A stretch of 42,656 bases of DNA from a virus. This document shows, one piece after another, positions 1 to 8,426 of this stretch. A program made the position numbers and the translations under genes. The notes under the pieces were generated by a model. That model searched no databases. It was not told the origin of the DNA and saw nothing but the letters and a program-made list of their open reading frames with translations. Position 1 is the first letter of the stretch; each line of letters starts with the position of its first letter. The DNA lies in the IMG/VR virus record IMGVR_UViG_3300022934_000050, positions 1 to 42,656 of that record, one strand, 5' to 3'.

Positions 1-54
1 GTCGATGCGTTTAAAAACTTTTACGGTGCCTTGAACTGGGTGGAGATACGATAA
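1..54 (+). CDS. C-terminal end of small fibre-like peptide gene (continues from the right end)
   Basis: The first 17 codons are open and end in TAA at 52-54, giving a tail VDAFKNFYGALNWVEIR. They are in frame with the gene opened by ATG at 42567, so joining the two ends gives a 48-codon gene without a stop. The sequence largely repeats the last 42 bases of the window (same first 12 and last 20 bases, with a different middle). It is therefore either a real tandem 16-residue repeat or a strain variant of one site left by assembly. The stop overlaps the next ATG by one base (TAATG), which supports real translation here. Function is unknown. Confidence 0.5.
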   Translation, partial: VDAFKNFYGALNWVEIR

Positions 55-521
55 TGAGAGCAGCAATAGACCTACTTTTTGTCCATGCAACCGCATTACT
101 CGGACTGGTCACAGTTGCATTACTGCTTGGATGCGCCCGACGTGAGCGCCCTTACGCCTGGGAGTCGAACACGATCATCCACCCAGACGGGACACGGGAA
201 GAGACCCGCACCATCAACCGAAATGCAATCATCTCCGCCAGTGGCTACAAGCTTGAACTCGACAAGTTCCACGTCGATGAGCGATTCGAAGAGGGTGATT
301 CCAACGGACCAGGAGACGCTCACTATGCGGTCAATTCGGACGGCGCAAAAGCATCTCCAGAATCTCAAGCTCTGAAAGCATTTCAAGAAGGGCTTGGGCT
401 TGGTGCTCAGTTCTACGGGCTCCGACCTCAACCCGAACCTCAGTTGAGCGAAGACGAGTTGACCGATGTGAAGCTGCTCTTGGAGGAGCTACGCAAACAG
501 CGAAATCGATTGGAAGAATAA
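54..521 (+). CDS. putative phage lipoprotein, 155 aa
   Basis: The protein starts with a hydrophobic signal segment (about residues 5-26) ending in a lipobox-like LLLGC, with Cys27 as the probable lipidation site. The rest is soluble and charged, ending in a Glu/Lys/Arg-rich helix (ELTDVKLLLEELRKQR). It would be exported and anchored in a membrane. The start is fixed by a one-base TAATG overlap with the preceding frame, and the stop overlaps the next gene by one base, so the two are translationally coupled. Together with the following membrane/coiled-coil gene it could be an outer/inner spanin pair of a lysis cassette. This is inference from topology only, and 155 aa is long for an Rz1-like protein. 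A virion-associated lipoprotein is the alternative. Confidence 0.65.
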   Translation: MRAAIDLLFVHATALLGLVTVALLLGCARRERPYAWESNTIIHPDGTREETRTINRNAIISASGYKLELDKFHVDERFEEGDSNGPGDAHYAVNSDGAKASPESQALKAFQEGLGLGAQFYGLRPQPEPQLSEDELTDVKLLLEELRKQRNRLEE

Positions 522-793
522 TGCCTGAACCCGTTAAATCAGTTCTTGAATCTCTAGCCAAGTCCGCGCCTTCGCTGACAGGCTACGTGTTGCTCACCAG
601 CCTGTTCCTTTGGCACATTAATTCCATGGCAAATCGAGACGACTTAGTCGCGAAGCAGAGGATCGATGCGTGCCACAACATCAAGGAGACATCGAACAAG
701 GTCATGGAAGATCTGCGAGAGGCAATGCAGCTACAGGCCATCGCCTTTAATGAATTGAGCGTACGCTTGGAACAGTCGATGAAGGATGACTAA
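521..793 (+). CDS. small membrane protein with C-terminal coiled coil, 90 aa
   Basis: One transmembrane segment (about residues 18-34, LTGYVLLTSLFLWHI) is followed by a charged alpha-helical region likely to form a coiled coil (residues 45-90). No family was recognised. Short phage proteins with one N-terminal anchor and a periplasmic coiled coil are typical of inner-membrane spanins and some holins. The adjacent lipoprotein gene makes a lysis role plausible (inference). The start ATG shares a base with the stop of the lipoprotein gene, and its own stop overlaps the next ATG by 8 bases. The rightward genes here form a tightly packed operon. No endolysin is recognisable nearby. Confidence 0.65.
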   Translation: MPEPVKSVLESLAKSAPSLTGYVLLTSLFLWHINSMANRDDLVAKQRIDACHNIKETSNKVMEDLREAMQLQAIAFNELSVRLEQSMKDD

Positions 794-1802
794 ACCAATA
801 CTGACTTTCCGAGCCAGGCTAGATGGAAAGTCTAGCTACTTCTTTCACGCGGTCAACATTTTGCGGTGGTTTGACCGCGAGCACTTTTGCCAGGTCTTGC
901 CCGTGGTGATCGAGCCCGGCGCCATCCCTAAGCCCTTGGCCGAGATGATAGTCCACCGGGACCAGCCGACAAATAAAGAAGTTGTAATCCATGACCCGAC
1001 GTTCGATCCGGTTGGGGAGTCGGACAAAAAGGTTTGTTTCGTTACCATGTGGGAGACTACCCGGCTCCCTGAACCCGCCGTCAAAAACCTAAACAAGGCG
1101 GAAGTGGTTGTGGTACCCTCGAAGTGGCAAGCGGAAGTCTTTTCGGCTCAGGGGGTGACGGCTCCTATTCGGGTTGTCCCCATGGGTGTAGATCCGAAAC
1201 GCTTTCCCTTCCAATACCGTGAGCATCGGGGGCCTTTCGTTTTTGGGTCCGCGGGGAATTTAGCAGTAGGAGGTTGCCGTAAGAACATGCCGGGAGTCAT
1301 CCAAGCGTTCCAAAAAGCCGATATTCCGAACTCGAAGCTGGTCATTAAGACCTACCCCGACGATGTCTTGCCGGAGATCGAAGACTCTAGGATTGAATTC
1401 CAGCAGGTTTTCTTGAGCTCTGCGGAGATCTCTAGCTTTTATGGTCGCATTGATTGCTTCGTTTCCGCGACCCGGGGCGAGGGCTGGGGCTTGATGCAAC
1501 ACGAGGCGATGCTTTCCGGCGTTCCGGTCGTTTCGCCAGCTTTCGGCGGGATCTCGGAGTTTTTTGACGCCTCTGTCGGATACCCGGTTGACTACCGGAC
1601 CGTCGAATCTGGTAAGCATTACGAAAACTGCGGCCATTGGGCCGAACCTTCGACAGAGAGCCTCATTAAAGGGATGAAGGCCGCGGTTGGTTTTGAGATG
1701 CACGCCCAGGTCCGAGCGGCCCGGGAACGCGTTGAGGGGCTCACCTGGGGGCATTCAAACACCCTCCTGTTGGAAGTATTAAGGGAGTTCGCCTATGTCT
1801 GA
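786..1802 (+). CDS. glycosyltransferase family 4 (GT-B fold), 338 aa
   Basis: The protein matches group 1/GT4 glycosyltransferases, which transfer a sugar from a nucleotide-sugar donor. Visible marks are a Rossmann-type N-terminal half with VVVPSKWQAEVF and VVPMGVDPKRF (residues about 105-140), a conserved FVFGSAGNL segment opening the C-terminal domain, and the donor-binding GEGWGLMQHEAMLSGVPVV block with the EX7E motif near residue 235. No membrane segment or signal is seen. The gene overlaps both neighbours by 8 bases. It sits between putative lysis/lipoprotein genes and the tail nozzle gene, so it is probably expressed late. It may glycosylate a virion protein or a host surface glycan (inference). 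It could act with the second glycosyltransferase at 30481-31797. Confidence 0.88.
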   Translation: MTKPILTFRARLDGKSSYFFHAVNILRWFDREHFCQVLPVVIEPGAIPKPLAEMIVHRDQPTNKEVVIHDPTFDPVGESDKKVCFVTMWETTRLPEPAVKNLNKAEVVVVPSKWQAEVFSAQGVTAPIRVVPMGVDPKRFPFQYREHRGPFVFGSAGNLAVGGCRKNMPGVIQAFQKADIPNSKLVIKTYPDDVLPEIEDSRIEFQQVFLSSAEISSFYGRIDCFVSATRGEGWGLMQHEAMLSGVPVVSPAFGGISEFFDASVGYPVDYRTVESGKHYENCGHWAEPSTESLIKGMKAAVGFEMHAQVRAARERVEGLTWGHSNTLLLEVLREFAYV

Positions 1803-4002
1803 CCAGGAGCATCCAGGCCGTTTTGATGAGGTCATTTCCGCCGACGGTGACCAAGGGTTCATGGGCGTTGACATGCGGACACCTCCGCAGAACTTGCCCC
1901 CCGGGATGGTTAGCTTTGCGGAAAACTGTCGTTTTAGGTTCGGCTCTGTTGAACCTCGGCGCGGGACCCAGGCTCTGACGTGGACTTCCCTTCTCGGCAT
2001 CGAGTTTCCAATCACCTTTCCGATCAATTGGAACACCCCTATCTCGACTGGCGCCCCCGTCGGCGTGGGTTTATGGGCTGACCCCAACGGAGATGAGTGG
2101 CAGTTGATAGCGGCCGTGTCTACGGCCTTTACTTTAGATGACGGGGGCGGCCGTGTTTTAGTTTGGGCAATCAAGCCCGGGAACAATATTCGGGCGGTTC
2201 CTGTTTTGGCCGACATCTCTTCAACGGAGGGAGAAGTATGGTTCGAGTCATGTTTTAATGTGGTGACGCTTCACCGCGGGCCCGGCGCCGATCCCTTAGT
2301 GATGACTAATATTGACGAGGGGTTTAAGCCGATCACGCTATCTGAGGGGGGCTCGGGCACGGTCCCGATTCCTCGGTCCCGCAACGCGACCTTTTTTCAA
2401 AATCGGTTGCTCGTCCCGCATCGACCTGAGAACACCGTGAAGGCGGACAACGTCGCGGTCTCGGACGTTTTGGACTATACACGCTACCTGGAGCAGATAA
2501 ATGATTTCCGCATAAACCAGGGGGACTCAGATGAGATCGTGCGGGTGGTCCCGTTCAACGAGCAGTCGGTAGTCGTTTTTAAAGATAGCAGTATCTATGC
2601 TGTCAGTGGTTTGGTCGGGGATTACACCACAAACGCTCGGCTTGATTTAGTGACAGATGAGTTTGGCTTAGTGGGGCAACGGAGCGTGGCGACCGTGGGC
2701 CCTGATCTCGTCTTCCTGTCAACGCGGGGAGTGACGACCTTAAGGCAGACCGAACTCAACAAAACGCAAGGGGTCTCGACGCCTTTGTCTGAGCCAATCC
2801 AGCCCCTCATTGACCGGATTAATTGGCAGGTTGCCAAGACAACAGCCTCGGCCGCCTACTTCCGAGATAGATACTACTTGTCGGTTCCCATCGACGGCAG
2901 CTCAGAGAACAATGCTGTTTTGGTCTACGACTTCTTGAACCGGGCTTGGTCGGGTTACGATACCGGGGAGACAATCAAGATTAAATACTTACAAGTGGGA
3001 GACTTTCACGGGGTCCAGCAGCTCTTTGCTTATTCTAACACGGGGGACATTAGTGTTTACGAGTATGCGGAAGAAGACCACGTCCGAACGGTTCCGGCTG
3101 AGTTCACCGCTGAGATATTCATCCAGAGTCAGCCGTCCGACGGGGAGACGCTCCAAATAAATTCGGGGGACGTGATTCGAGCAACTCAGACTTTGCTTCT
3201 TAAAGACGGGGACGGGAACACTTTGACCGATGAAAGCGGAAACCAACTCTATACTCCGCTCGATTATAACTTAAAAGATCCGGCCCAGGCTCAAGAAAAC
3301 CTGTGGGGCGTGGGGGATTACGGAGCGGCTCCTTGTGAAGAGGCCGCAGAGAACCTTTACCAAGGATTAACTACGGCGCCCGAGAACGACACAGACCCTT
3401 GGGAGGATTTCACGACCACCGTGGAACGAGTCGGGTGCGGGGTTAAACTCACCGACAGTGGGCCCATCCTGGTTCAAACCGACTCGCCCGGGATTAAGGT
3501 GATCTCAACGCCCGCCATAACCTTTGCCCCCACGCCTATCCAAACTTGTTTCGTCACCCGGGGGTATGGCTACGAGGCGGGCAACCGGAAAAGGTCCACG
3601 CGGGTCCAGCTCTACCTAGAGACATGGGCCGCAGCCTACGAAGTGTTCTCTCTAGCTGATGGGGTCAATGAAGAAGTCCAACTGATTGAAGCCGCAGATA
3701 CTTCCAAGAGCCGTGTTCAATATCTCACGGTGGATCAAGACGACTGGGATACTTCTAATGTGAACGACGACCACGGGCTTCCCAACCGGGAGGATTACTC
3801 TGTAACGCTACCCACGGCGGGGATGGAACTGGGAGGGGGCGTGGTTCTTGATAAGTATCAGGCTTACACGCACAAACTACATATCAATCGACAAGGGGCT
3901 TTTTTCCGCGTAAAGTTTTGCCTGACATCTGGTCGAGCGAAAGTTTACGCCGTCACATCGGGGAACATTCGTTTCGAGAGGAGATTTGGAGAGCATGGCT
4001 GA
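1795..4002 (+). CDS. tail nozzle / DNA-stabilisation-like structural protein, 735 aa
   Basis: This is a large soluble beta-rich protein. The region around residues 230-380 (IVRVVPFNEQSVVVFKDSS, then GLVGQRSVATVGPDLVFLS, then YFRDRYYLSVPI and VLVYDFLNRAWSGY) has the blade-like pattern seen in podovirus tail nozzle or packaged-DNA stabilisation proteins of P22 gp10 / T7 gp12 type. The C-terminal third has more beta repeats, possibly fibre-docking. It starts at ATG 1795, overlapping the glycosyltransferase stop by 8 bases, and is followed by fibre-like proteins, as expected for a tail-hub component. Assignment rests on sequence pattern and gene order. A different tail-hub role is possible. Confidence 0.7.
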   Translation: MSDQEHPGRFDEVISADGDQGFMGVDMRTPPQNLPPGMVSFAENCRFRFGSVEPRRGTQALTWTSLLGIEFPITFPINWNTPISTGAPVGVGLWADPNGDEWQLIAAVSTAFTLDDGGGRVLVWAIKPGNNIRAVPVLADISSTEGEVWFESCFNVVTLHRGPGADPLVMTNIDEGFKPITLSEGGSGTVPIPRSRNATFFQNRLLVPHRPENTVKADNVAVSDVLDYTRYLEQINDFRINQGDSDEIVRVVPFNEQSVVVFKDSSIYAVSGLVGDYTTNARLDLVTDEFGLVGQRSVATVGPDLVFLSTRGVTTLRQTELNKTQGVSTPLSEPIQPLIDRINWQVAKTTASAAYFRDRYYLSVPIDGSSENNAVLVYDFLNRAWSGYDTGETIKIKYLQVGDFHGVQQLFAYSNTGDISVYEYAEEDHVRTVPAEFTAEIFIQSQPSDGETLQINSGDVIRATQTLLLKDGDGNTLTDESGNQLYTPLDYNLKDPAQAQENLWGVGDYGAAPCEEAAENLYQGLTTAPENDTDPWEDFTTTVERVGCGVKLTDSGPILVQTDSPGIKVISTPAITFAPTPIQTCFVTRGYGYEAGNRKRSTRVQLYLETWAAAYEVFSLADGVNEEVQLIEAADTSKSRVQYLTVDQDDWDTSNVNDDHGLPNREDYSVTLPTAGMELGGGVVLDKYQAYTHKLHINRQGAFFRVKFCLTSGRAKVYAVTSGNIRFERRFGEHG

Positions 4003-4780
4003 ACAATTTGAAGAAGGAATAGGTTACACGGTCGGGTCTAGCTTAACCCAGCAGCAGTTCCGCGACCTTTTGCTGAACCTTCAGCGGAAGCAAGGAACCA
4101 TACTTCGCAACTTTCAAGACGACTTGACATCTAGCTTTGGGATGTTCGCAATTGACGCGAACGGGGATCCTATAAGCCGTTCAATAGAGTCGGAAGATGC
4201 TTCGTTGAGTGTCACGGACGGCTCGGGCCTTTCAGGCAATCCAACGATTGGACTCGGAACGCCTGGCTTACTTCGAGAGCATCTAGCAACCGACTGGGAA
4301 GACGTCACCTCAAACGGGGCTACCTTGACCCCGTCTAAATATGTCCACTTCTTAAAGATCTTCACCGGGACTCCGAGCGTGACCATTGGGCCCCCGACTG
4401 GCGGGAAGCTTTGCGAAAAAGTCCTGATCAACAACGGCGGGGTTTCGATCACGGTTGTCGAGGACACGGCAAACACCTTTGCCGAATTCCAATCGATCAC
4501 CTTGGGGGTGGGGGATTCCGCAATCCTTTATTCGAATGCAGCTTTGCGTTGGTATTTGGGAGCGACAAACTTTCTCGGAGGAAAAGAGAACGCCTCTTCA
4601 GGATCTCTAATCGTTGGGAATCGATATGAAATCCTGAAGTTCGAAACCGGGGACGACTTCACATCCGTGGGGGCCAATGCCAATGCTGACTGGGAAATTT
4701 TCACGGCCACGGGGGATTCTCCGACCTGGTCTAACTCATCAATCCTGAAAAACTTAGGCGCGGGCTGCGTCAATCTCTAG
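3995..4780 (+). CDS. putative tail or appendage structural protein, 261 aa
   Basis: The N-terminal 45 residues are helical and charged. The remainder is rich in Gly, Ser, Thr and beta-branched residues with short repeats (SLSVTDGSGLSGNPTIGLG; VGNRYEILKFETGDDFTSVGA), typical of phage fibre or spike components. The segment beginning GSLIVGNRYEI resembles a small beta domain common in tail fibres. ATG 3995 is preferred over the upstream TTG at 3986 because it has a purine-rich stretch (GAGAGGAGA) a few bases upstream. It overlaps the preceding stop by 8 bases, the same overlap used by two genes just upstream. Function beyond structural is unknown. Confidence 0.65.
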   Translation: MAEQFEEGIGYTVGSSLTQQQFRDLLLNLQRKQGTILRNFQDDLTSSFGMFAIDANGDPISRSIESEDASLSVTDGSGLSGNPTIGLGTPGLLREHLATDWEDVTSNGATLTPSKYVHFLKIFTGTPSVTIGPPTGGKLCEKVLINNGGVSITVVEDTANTFAEFQSITLGVGDSAILYSNAALRWYLGATNFLGGKENASSGSLIVGNRYEILKFETGDDFTSVGANANADWEIFTATGDSPTWSNSSILKNLGAGCVNL

Positions 4781-4786
4781 AGTGTT

Positions 4787-5794
4787 ATGGCTTACACCGC
4801 GACAGTCGAGGCCGGGAAGTCTTTTTCGGCGGGTGAAAAAGTCACCTACTCGGGCCTGAACCTATTGGGTCTTCCAACAATAACCATCACCGGGGCTCTG
4901 TCGGCTGATGAGATCCCAGCGGGTATAATCACGGAAGTGAAGCTGGCTGATGAAGCGGTCACTCAAATCAAGCTGAAAGACAGGCTCATCAATTTAGCCA
5001 AGCTTGAGCTCGGGGACCCGGGAACTCTCTTGTATTGGGACGCGGGCGGGGAGCCCCAGCGGCTTTCTCCCGGGAACGCGGGTGACAAACTTGTCATTGA
5101 AAACGTGGGGGGAAAGCTTCTCCCGCGTTGGGCCGCGCCGAGTGAAATCGCCGATATTGAGGTCTCGCAAATCACCGCAGGAAGTGAAGGCTATCACCTA
5201 GTATCGAGAAGCGGGACCTCCGTTTGGGAAGCCCAGCCAACGATCCCAACTCTATCACTCGCCTGGACGTCGCACACAACGCACTTTAATGAGAAGTTGT
5301 ATAGTGACGGAAGTTTTACGGTCGCGGGAACAGAGACACCTACTGTGGAAACCGCTCCAAGCGACGGACTAGACGGGGGAGGCGCCCAGCCCGTGGACAC
5401 TTTAGACACTTGGTCAGCGGGCCTATGGGGGACTTCAGCTTATAAGTATGCTGACTTCACGATAAACCAAACCAAGATTGAAACGGCCCTTGGTAGTACA
5501 ATCAGCTCGTTTGATTCAGATGTATCTGAACTTCTAATATACGCCCAGCTTAAGATCGATTCCGACGGGGCGAATGTCGCGGCAGCGCTTTACTTTGATT
5601 CCAACCTGTCAACTTGGGTTCCCCTCGCCCTGATCGGTCAAGGGACCACCGCAAACACTGCGGGACAAGCTACCCAAGTACAAGCGACCGTTCCTCGAAC
5701 CGAGACGGGACAAATCAAGCTACGGCTTTTGCTCGATACCTCGGCCGGGTTGAGCACTGGTTTTTCAGCATTCAAAATCCTGGCTCATCGATGA
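4787..5794 (+). CDS. putative tail fibre protein, 335 aa
   Basis: The sequence is dominated by beta-strand and Gly/Thr/Ser-rich segments with a repetitive N-terminal part (ITEVKLADEAVTQIKLKDR, TAGSEGYHLVSRSGTSVWEA). The C-terminal 170 residues look like a compact beta-sandwich, perhaps carbohydrate-binding (ETALGSTISSFDSDVSELLIYAQLKI and following). No enzymatic motif is visible. The phrase 'GDPGTLLYWDAGGEPQRLSPG' type linker is common in phage fibres. It follows the nozzle-like and appendage genes and overlaps the next gene by ATGA, so a receptor-binding or fibre-shaft role is likely (inference from context). Confidence 0.65.
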   Translation: MAYTATVEAGKSFSAGEKVTYSGLNLLGLPTITITGALSADEIPAGIITEVKLADEAVTQIKLKDRLINLAKLELGDPGTLLYWDAGGEPQRLSPGNAGDKLVIENVGGKLLPRWAAPSEIADIEVSQITAGSEGYHLVSRSGTSVWEAQPTIPTLSLAWTSHTTHFNEKLYSDGSFTVAGTETPTVETAPSDGLDGGGAQPVDTLDTWSAGLWGTSAYKYADFTINQTKIETALGSTISSFDSDVSELLIYAQLKIDSDGANVAAALYFDSNLSTWVPLALIGQGTTANTAGQATQVQATVPRTETGQIKLRLLLDTSAGLSTGFSAFKILAHR

Positions 5795-6198
5795 TCAGTG
5801 ACGCCCTAATTGACTTTATCATCTCGAATCGAGGCCGTGCGGCTGAGATGAATGATGCGTTCCTGCGTCAATACGTTAGCTTTCACTGGCTCTTTGGGTA
5901 TCTCAAGGTGGTCGAAGAAGGGGGAGCCATCACGGGCTTTGCGGTAGGTCGGCGGGCCAATACCGAGCCGACCTCCCGCAGCTTTACTTGGGATGAGAAC
6001 AAGTATTCAGCCGACGGGAAATATTTTATCATCGGGGACCTGATCGCAACAACGACAACGGCCCGAAAGAAACTAGCTCAATACTTCTTGGATCGATGGC
6101 CGGATGTTTCACAAGTATACGGGCACGACCGGCGGGGGAATGTTAAAAGACTCTCCCGTCGATTTATTGAAAGGTTAAGATCATGGGAACAAGTGTAA
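5791..6198 (+). CDS. small GNAT-like fold protein, 135 aa
   Basis: ATG 5791 overlaps the fibre stop (ATGA), making it a better start than upstream codons inside the fibre gene. The pattern of alternating strands and helices resembles a GNAT N-acetyltransferase fold: FGYLKVVEEGGAITGFAVGRR, then YFIIGDLIATTTTARKKLAQYF, then VSQVYGHDRRGNVKRLSRRF. Small acetyltransferase-like proteins are often encoded beside podovirus internal virion protein genes. The classical acetyl-CoA pyrophosphate loop is not clear, so activity is uncertain. It overlaps the next gene by 16 bases and is part of the same operon as the ejection proteins. Confidence 0.55.
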   Translation: MISDALIDFIISNRGRAAEMNDAFLRQYVSFHWLFGYLKVVEEGGAITGFAVGRRANTEPTSRSFTWDENKYSADGKYFIIGDLIATTTTARKKLAQYFLDRWPDVSQVYGHDRRGNVKRLSRRFIERLRSWEQV

Positions 6199-7256
6199 AA
6201 GCCCCGCCCCCTCGCGATTACTACAAGGAGACCGCTGAAACGCTTCAGGCTCAAATTGATTTAAAGCCTCAACAATTTGCCAGTGAGCAACGGTTTCGCC
6301 CGCAGTTTGCGGAACTTGACCTGTCGATTTTGGACCAAATGCTAACGGGGTCGAAGACTCAGCGCGGCATGACCGATATTTATAAGCAGGTCATGCCCGC
6401 CCTGTCGGAAGCTGACGCGGCGGGCGCCCGGGTCCGCCGAGAGCGAGACATTGAGGACCTCGAAGAGTTGGCCCCCCGATTCAGGGAAGCGGTCGATAAA
6501 GCGAATCCTGAAAACGCCCGCTTGATGGCGGCCTTGAACGAGGCAGCACTTGCCCAAGTCGAAGCGGGGGCGGGGCTTGATCCTAGCCTACAGCGGTCAG
6601 TCTCACAGTCCGCCCGGGGAGCCCAAGCGGCTAGGGGGTTCGGGTTTGGCTTAAGTGACACGGCCCAGGAGGCGCTTTTCTCCGGCATGGCTGGGGAACA
6701 GCTTAGGCAGTCTCGAATGGCTTCAGCGGGGCAGGTAGCGGGCTTAAACGCGGCCCAAAGGGTCGATCCGGCCATGGCTGTTCTTGGGCGCCAGGGAATT
6801 TCGCTCAACAACGCCGCCATGATTGCCGGGCAAGCGCAGGGCTTGAACCCGGGAGCGATCTTTAATCCAGAGAGCGCTTACGCTCAAGACGTCTACAGCT
6901 CTAACCAAAACGCCATTGCCGCGGCCAACATCGCCTCGGCAAACGCCAAGGCCGGAATGATTGGCGGGGCCTTGGGGGCCGTGGGAAGTATCGGGGGCGG
7001 GATGGCATCGAGGGGAAAGGGATTTTTCTGTTGGGTCGCCCGAGAAGTATACGGGGAGACGAATCCTGAATGGCTTGTGTTCCGGCATTGGATGTTGACA
7101 GAAGCCCCGGCCTGGTTCCAAAAGCTCTACGCCCGCTATGGGGAAGCCTTCGCCAAATGGTTGGCCCCCCGGCCTCGTGTGAAAGCGCTTGTTAAAGCGT
7201 GGATGGACCGCAAAGTTAAGAAGTATCAAGCAGAGGGATTGATCAATGCCTTATAA
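6183..7256 (+). CDS. internal virion / ejection protein with C-terminal Cys-Trp domain, 357 aa
   Basis: Residues 1-260 are helical with Ala/Gln/Arg-rich heptads and a Gly/Ala-rich hydrophobic stretch (IGGALGAVGSIGGGMAS, about residues 257-273) that could insert in a membrane. The C-terminal 75 residues begin with FFCWVAREVYGETNPEW and contain aromatic and basic residues ending in a WMDRKVKK helix. I recall this C-terminal block from many podovirus internal or DNA-ejection proteins (family knowledge; no search run). It precedes two further large internal-type proteins and overlaps the next gene by 11 bases. A role in forming the trans-envelope conduit during DNA entry is inferred. Confidence 0.72.
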   Translation: MGTSVKAPPPRDYYKETAETLQAQIDLKPQQFASEQRFRPQFAELDLSILDQMLTGSKTQRGMTDIYKQVMPALSEADAAGARVRRERDIEDLEELAPRFREAVDKANPENARLMAALNEAALAQVEAGAGLDPSLQRSVSQSARGAQAARGFGFGLSDTAQEALFSGMAGEQLRQSRMASAGQVAGLNAAQRVDPAMAVLGRQGISLNNAAMIAGQAQGLNPGAIFNPESAYAQDVYSSNQNAIAAANIASANAKAGMIGGALGAVGSIGGGMASRGKGFFCWVAREVYGETNPEWLVFRHWMLTEAPAWFQKLYARYGEAFAKWLAPRPRVKALVKAWMDRKVKKYQAEGLINAL

Positions 7257-8424
7257 CCCAGGAATCCAGTATCAGGGAGGACAGCTTTTATCCCAGGGAC
7301 TTCAACAGTTTGGGGCGGGCATCGGTAAAGGCTTGGAGAAACGCGCCGAACGGCAAGAGGAGCTAAAAAAGAATAATAAGGCCGCCAAAGGAATGCGGAT
7401 GGCCATGGATGCATTGGGCATCGCAACCAAAGACGAGCTAGAAGCGCTTGATTTTGAGGGGCTCAAATCTATGGTAGGGCTCGCCCCCCTACTTGTAGGA
7501 CAACCCCTGCGGGAGATTCAAAACCGGGCAGCCGCGAAAGAAGAAGAGCGGGACGAGGCAGCGGCTGAGGCCTTTGGCGGCGCGATGGAACAGCCCCGTA
7601 AAAAACGAGCGGCGTACTTGGAGGAGAACGCGGGGGGATTTGGACCAGAACGCCTCCAACAAATGATCGCTGCCGCGGGCGCCGCTAGCAAATCTGAGGA
7701 CGAGCGCAACTATCTCCAGGCTCAAATTGGTAAACTAGACGCGGACGCGAAGTCGACCTTGGCGAAAAACCTCGCTGATCATCAAGCGCTCATCGACAAA
7801 GCCCAAGGGCTCGATGACGAATCCAAAAAGGCGGCCGCAGCATCTGCCAAAGATATTTGGACCGATCCGGCCGTTCGAGAGTGGAACTTGTCCCGGTCGG
7901 CTTACGAGAATCTAGTGGCTAACCTAGAGAGCCCGTCCACCGGGGTCTCGGACCTGTCCCACATCTTCACGTTCATGAAGTCACTTGACCCAGCAAGTGC
8001 CGTTCGGGGTGGAGAATTTGAGTTGGCCGAGGGATCATCGGGCGCACTCAAGAATATGTTGAGTAAAGCTAAGGGCCTCGTTTCAGGTGAGCGCTTATCT
8101 AATGATCAACGCGCTTACATGGTCGAAGAAGCGGAAAAAGCGGTTGCCGCAAAGCGTAAATCAGCAGACACCGCGTATAACTTCTACTTGGACTCTGCCA
8201 TCCGCCGGGGGATCAGTAGGGACCTGTTCCCGTCGAGCCTAGATGTCACCCAGCCTCCCGCCCAGCCTCCCGCCCAGCCGGAGAACGACCCAACTTCTAC
8301 GATTCCGATTCTAAGGTCTCAAGAGGCAGCAATTGAATACGTTAATAGAACGGGCAAGATGGGCAGCTATACAGACGAGAACGGCGAAGAAAAAATAATA
8401 GGGCCCGACAAGAAGACTCCATAA
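7246..8424 (+). CDS. putative internal virion protein, 392 aa
   Basis: A mostly alpha-helical, Ala/Glu/Lys-rich protein. The segment HIFTFMKSLDPASAVRGGEFELA (about residues 240-262) resembles a motif that recurs in phage internal core or ejection proteins (variants of DPGSVVREGE). The C-terminal part has a PPAQPPAQP repeat from two copies of a 12-base DNA repeat near 8252-8275, followed by a short tail domain (ILRSQEAAIEYVNRTGKMG). The start ATG overlaps the preceding stop by 11 bases. It lies between two other putative ejection proteins, so it probably belongs to the same internal core. Confidence 0.7.
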   Translation: MPYNPGIQYQGGQLLSQGLQQFGAGIGKGLEKRAERQEELKKNNKAAKGMRMAMDALGIATKDELEALDFEGLKSMVGLAPLLVGQPLREIQNRAAAKEEERDEAAAEAFGGAMEQPRKKRAAYLEENAGGFGPERLQQMIAAAGAASKSEDERNYLQAQIGKLDADAKSTLAKNLADHQALIDKAQGLDDESKKAAAASAKDIWTDPAVREWNLSRSAYENLVANLESPSTGVSDLSHIFTFMKSLDPASAVRGGEFELAEGSSGALKNMLSKAKGLVSGERLSNDQRAYMVEEAEKAVAAKRKSADTAYNFYLDSAIRRGISRDLFPSSLDVTQPPAQPPAQPENDPTSTIPILRSQEAAIEYVNRTGKMGSYTDENGEEKIIGPDKKTP

Positions 8425-8426
8425 GT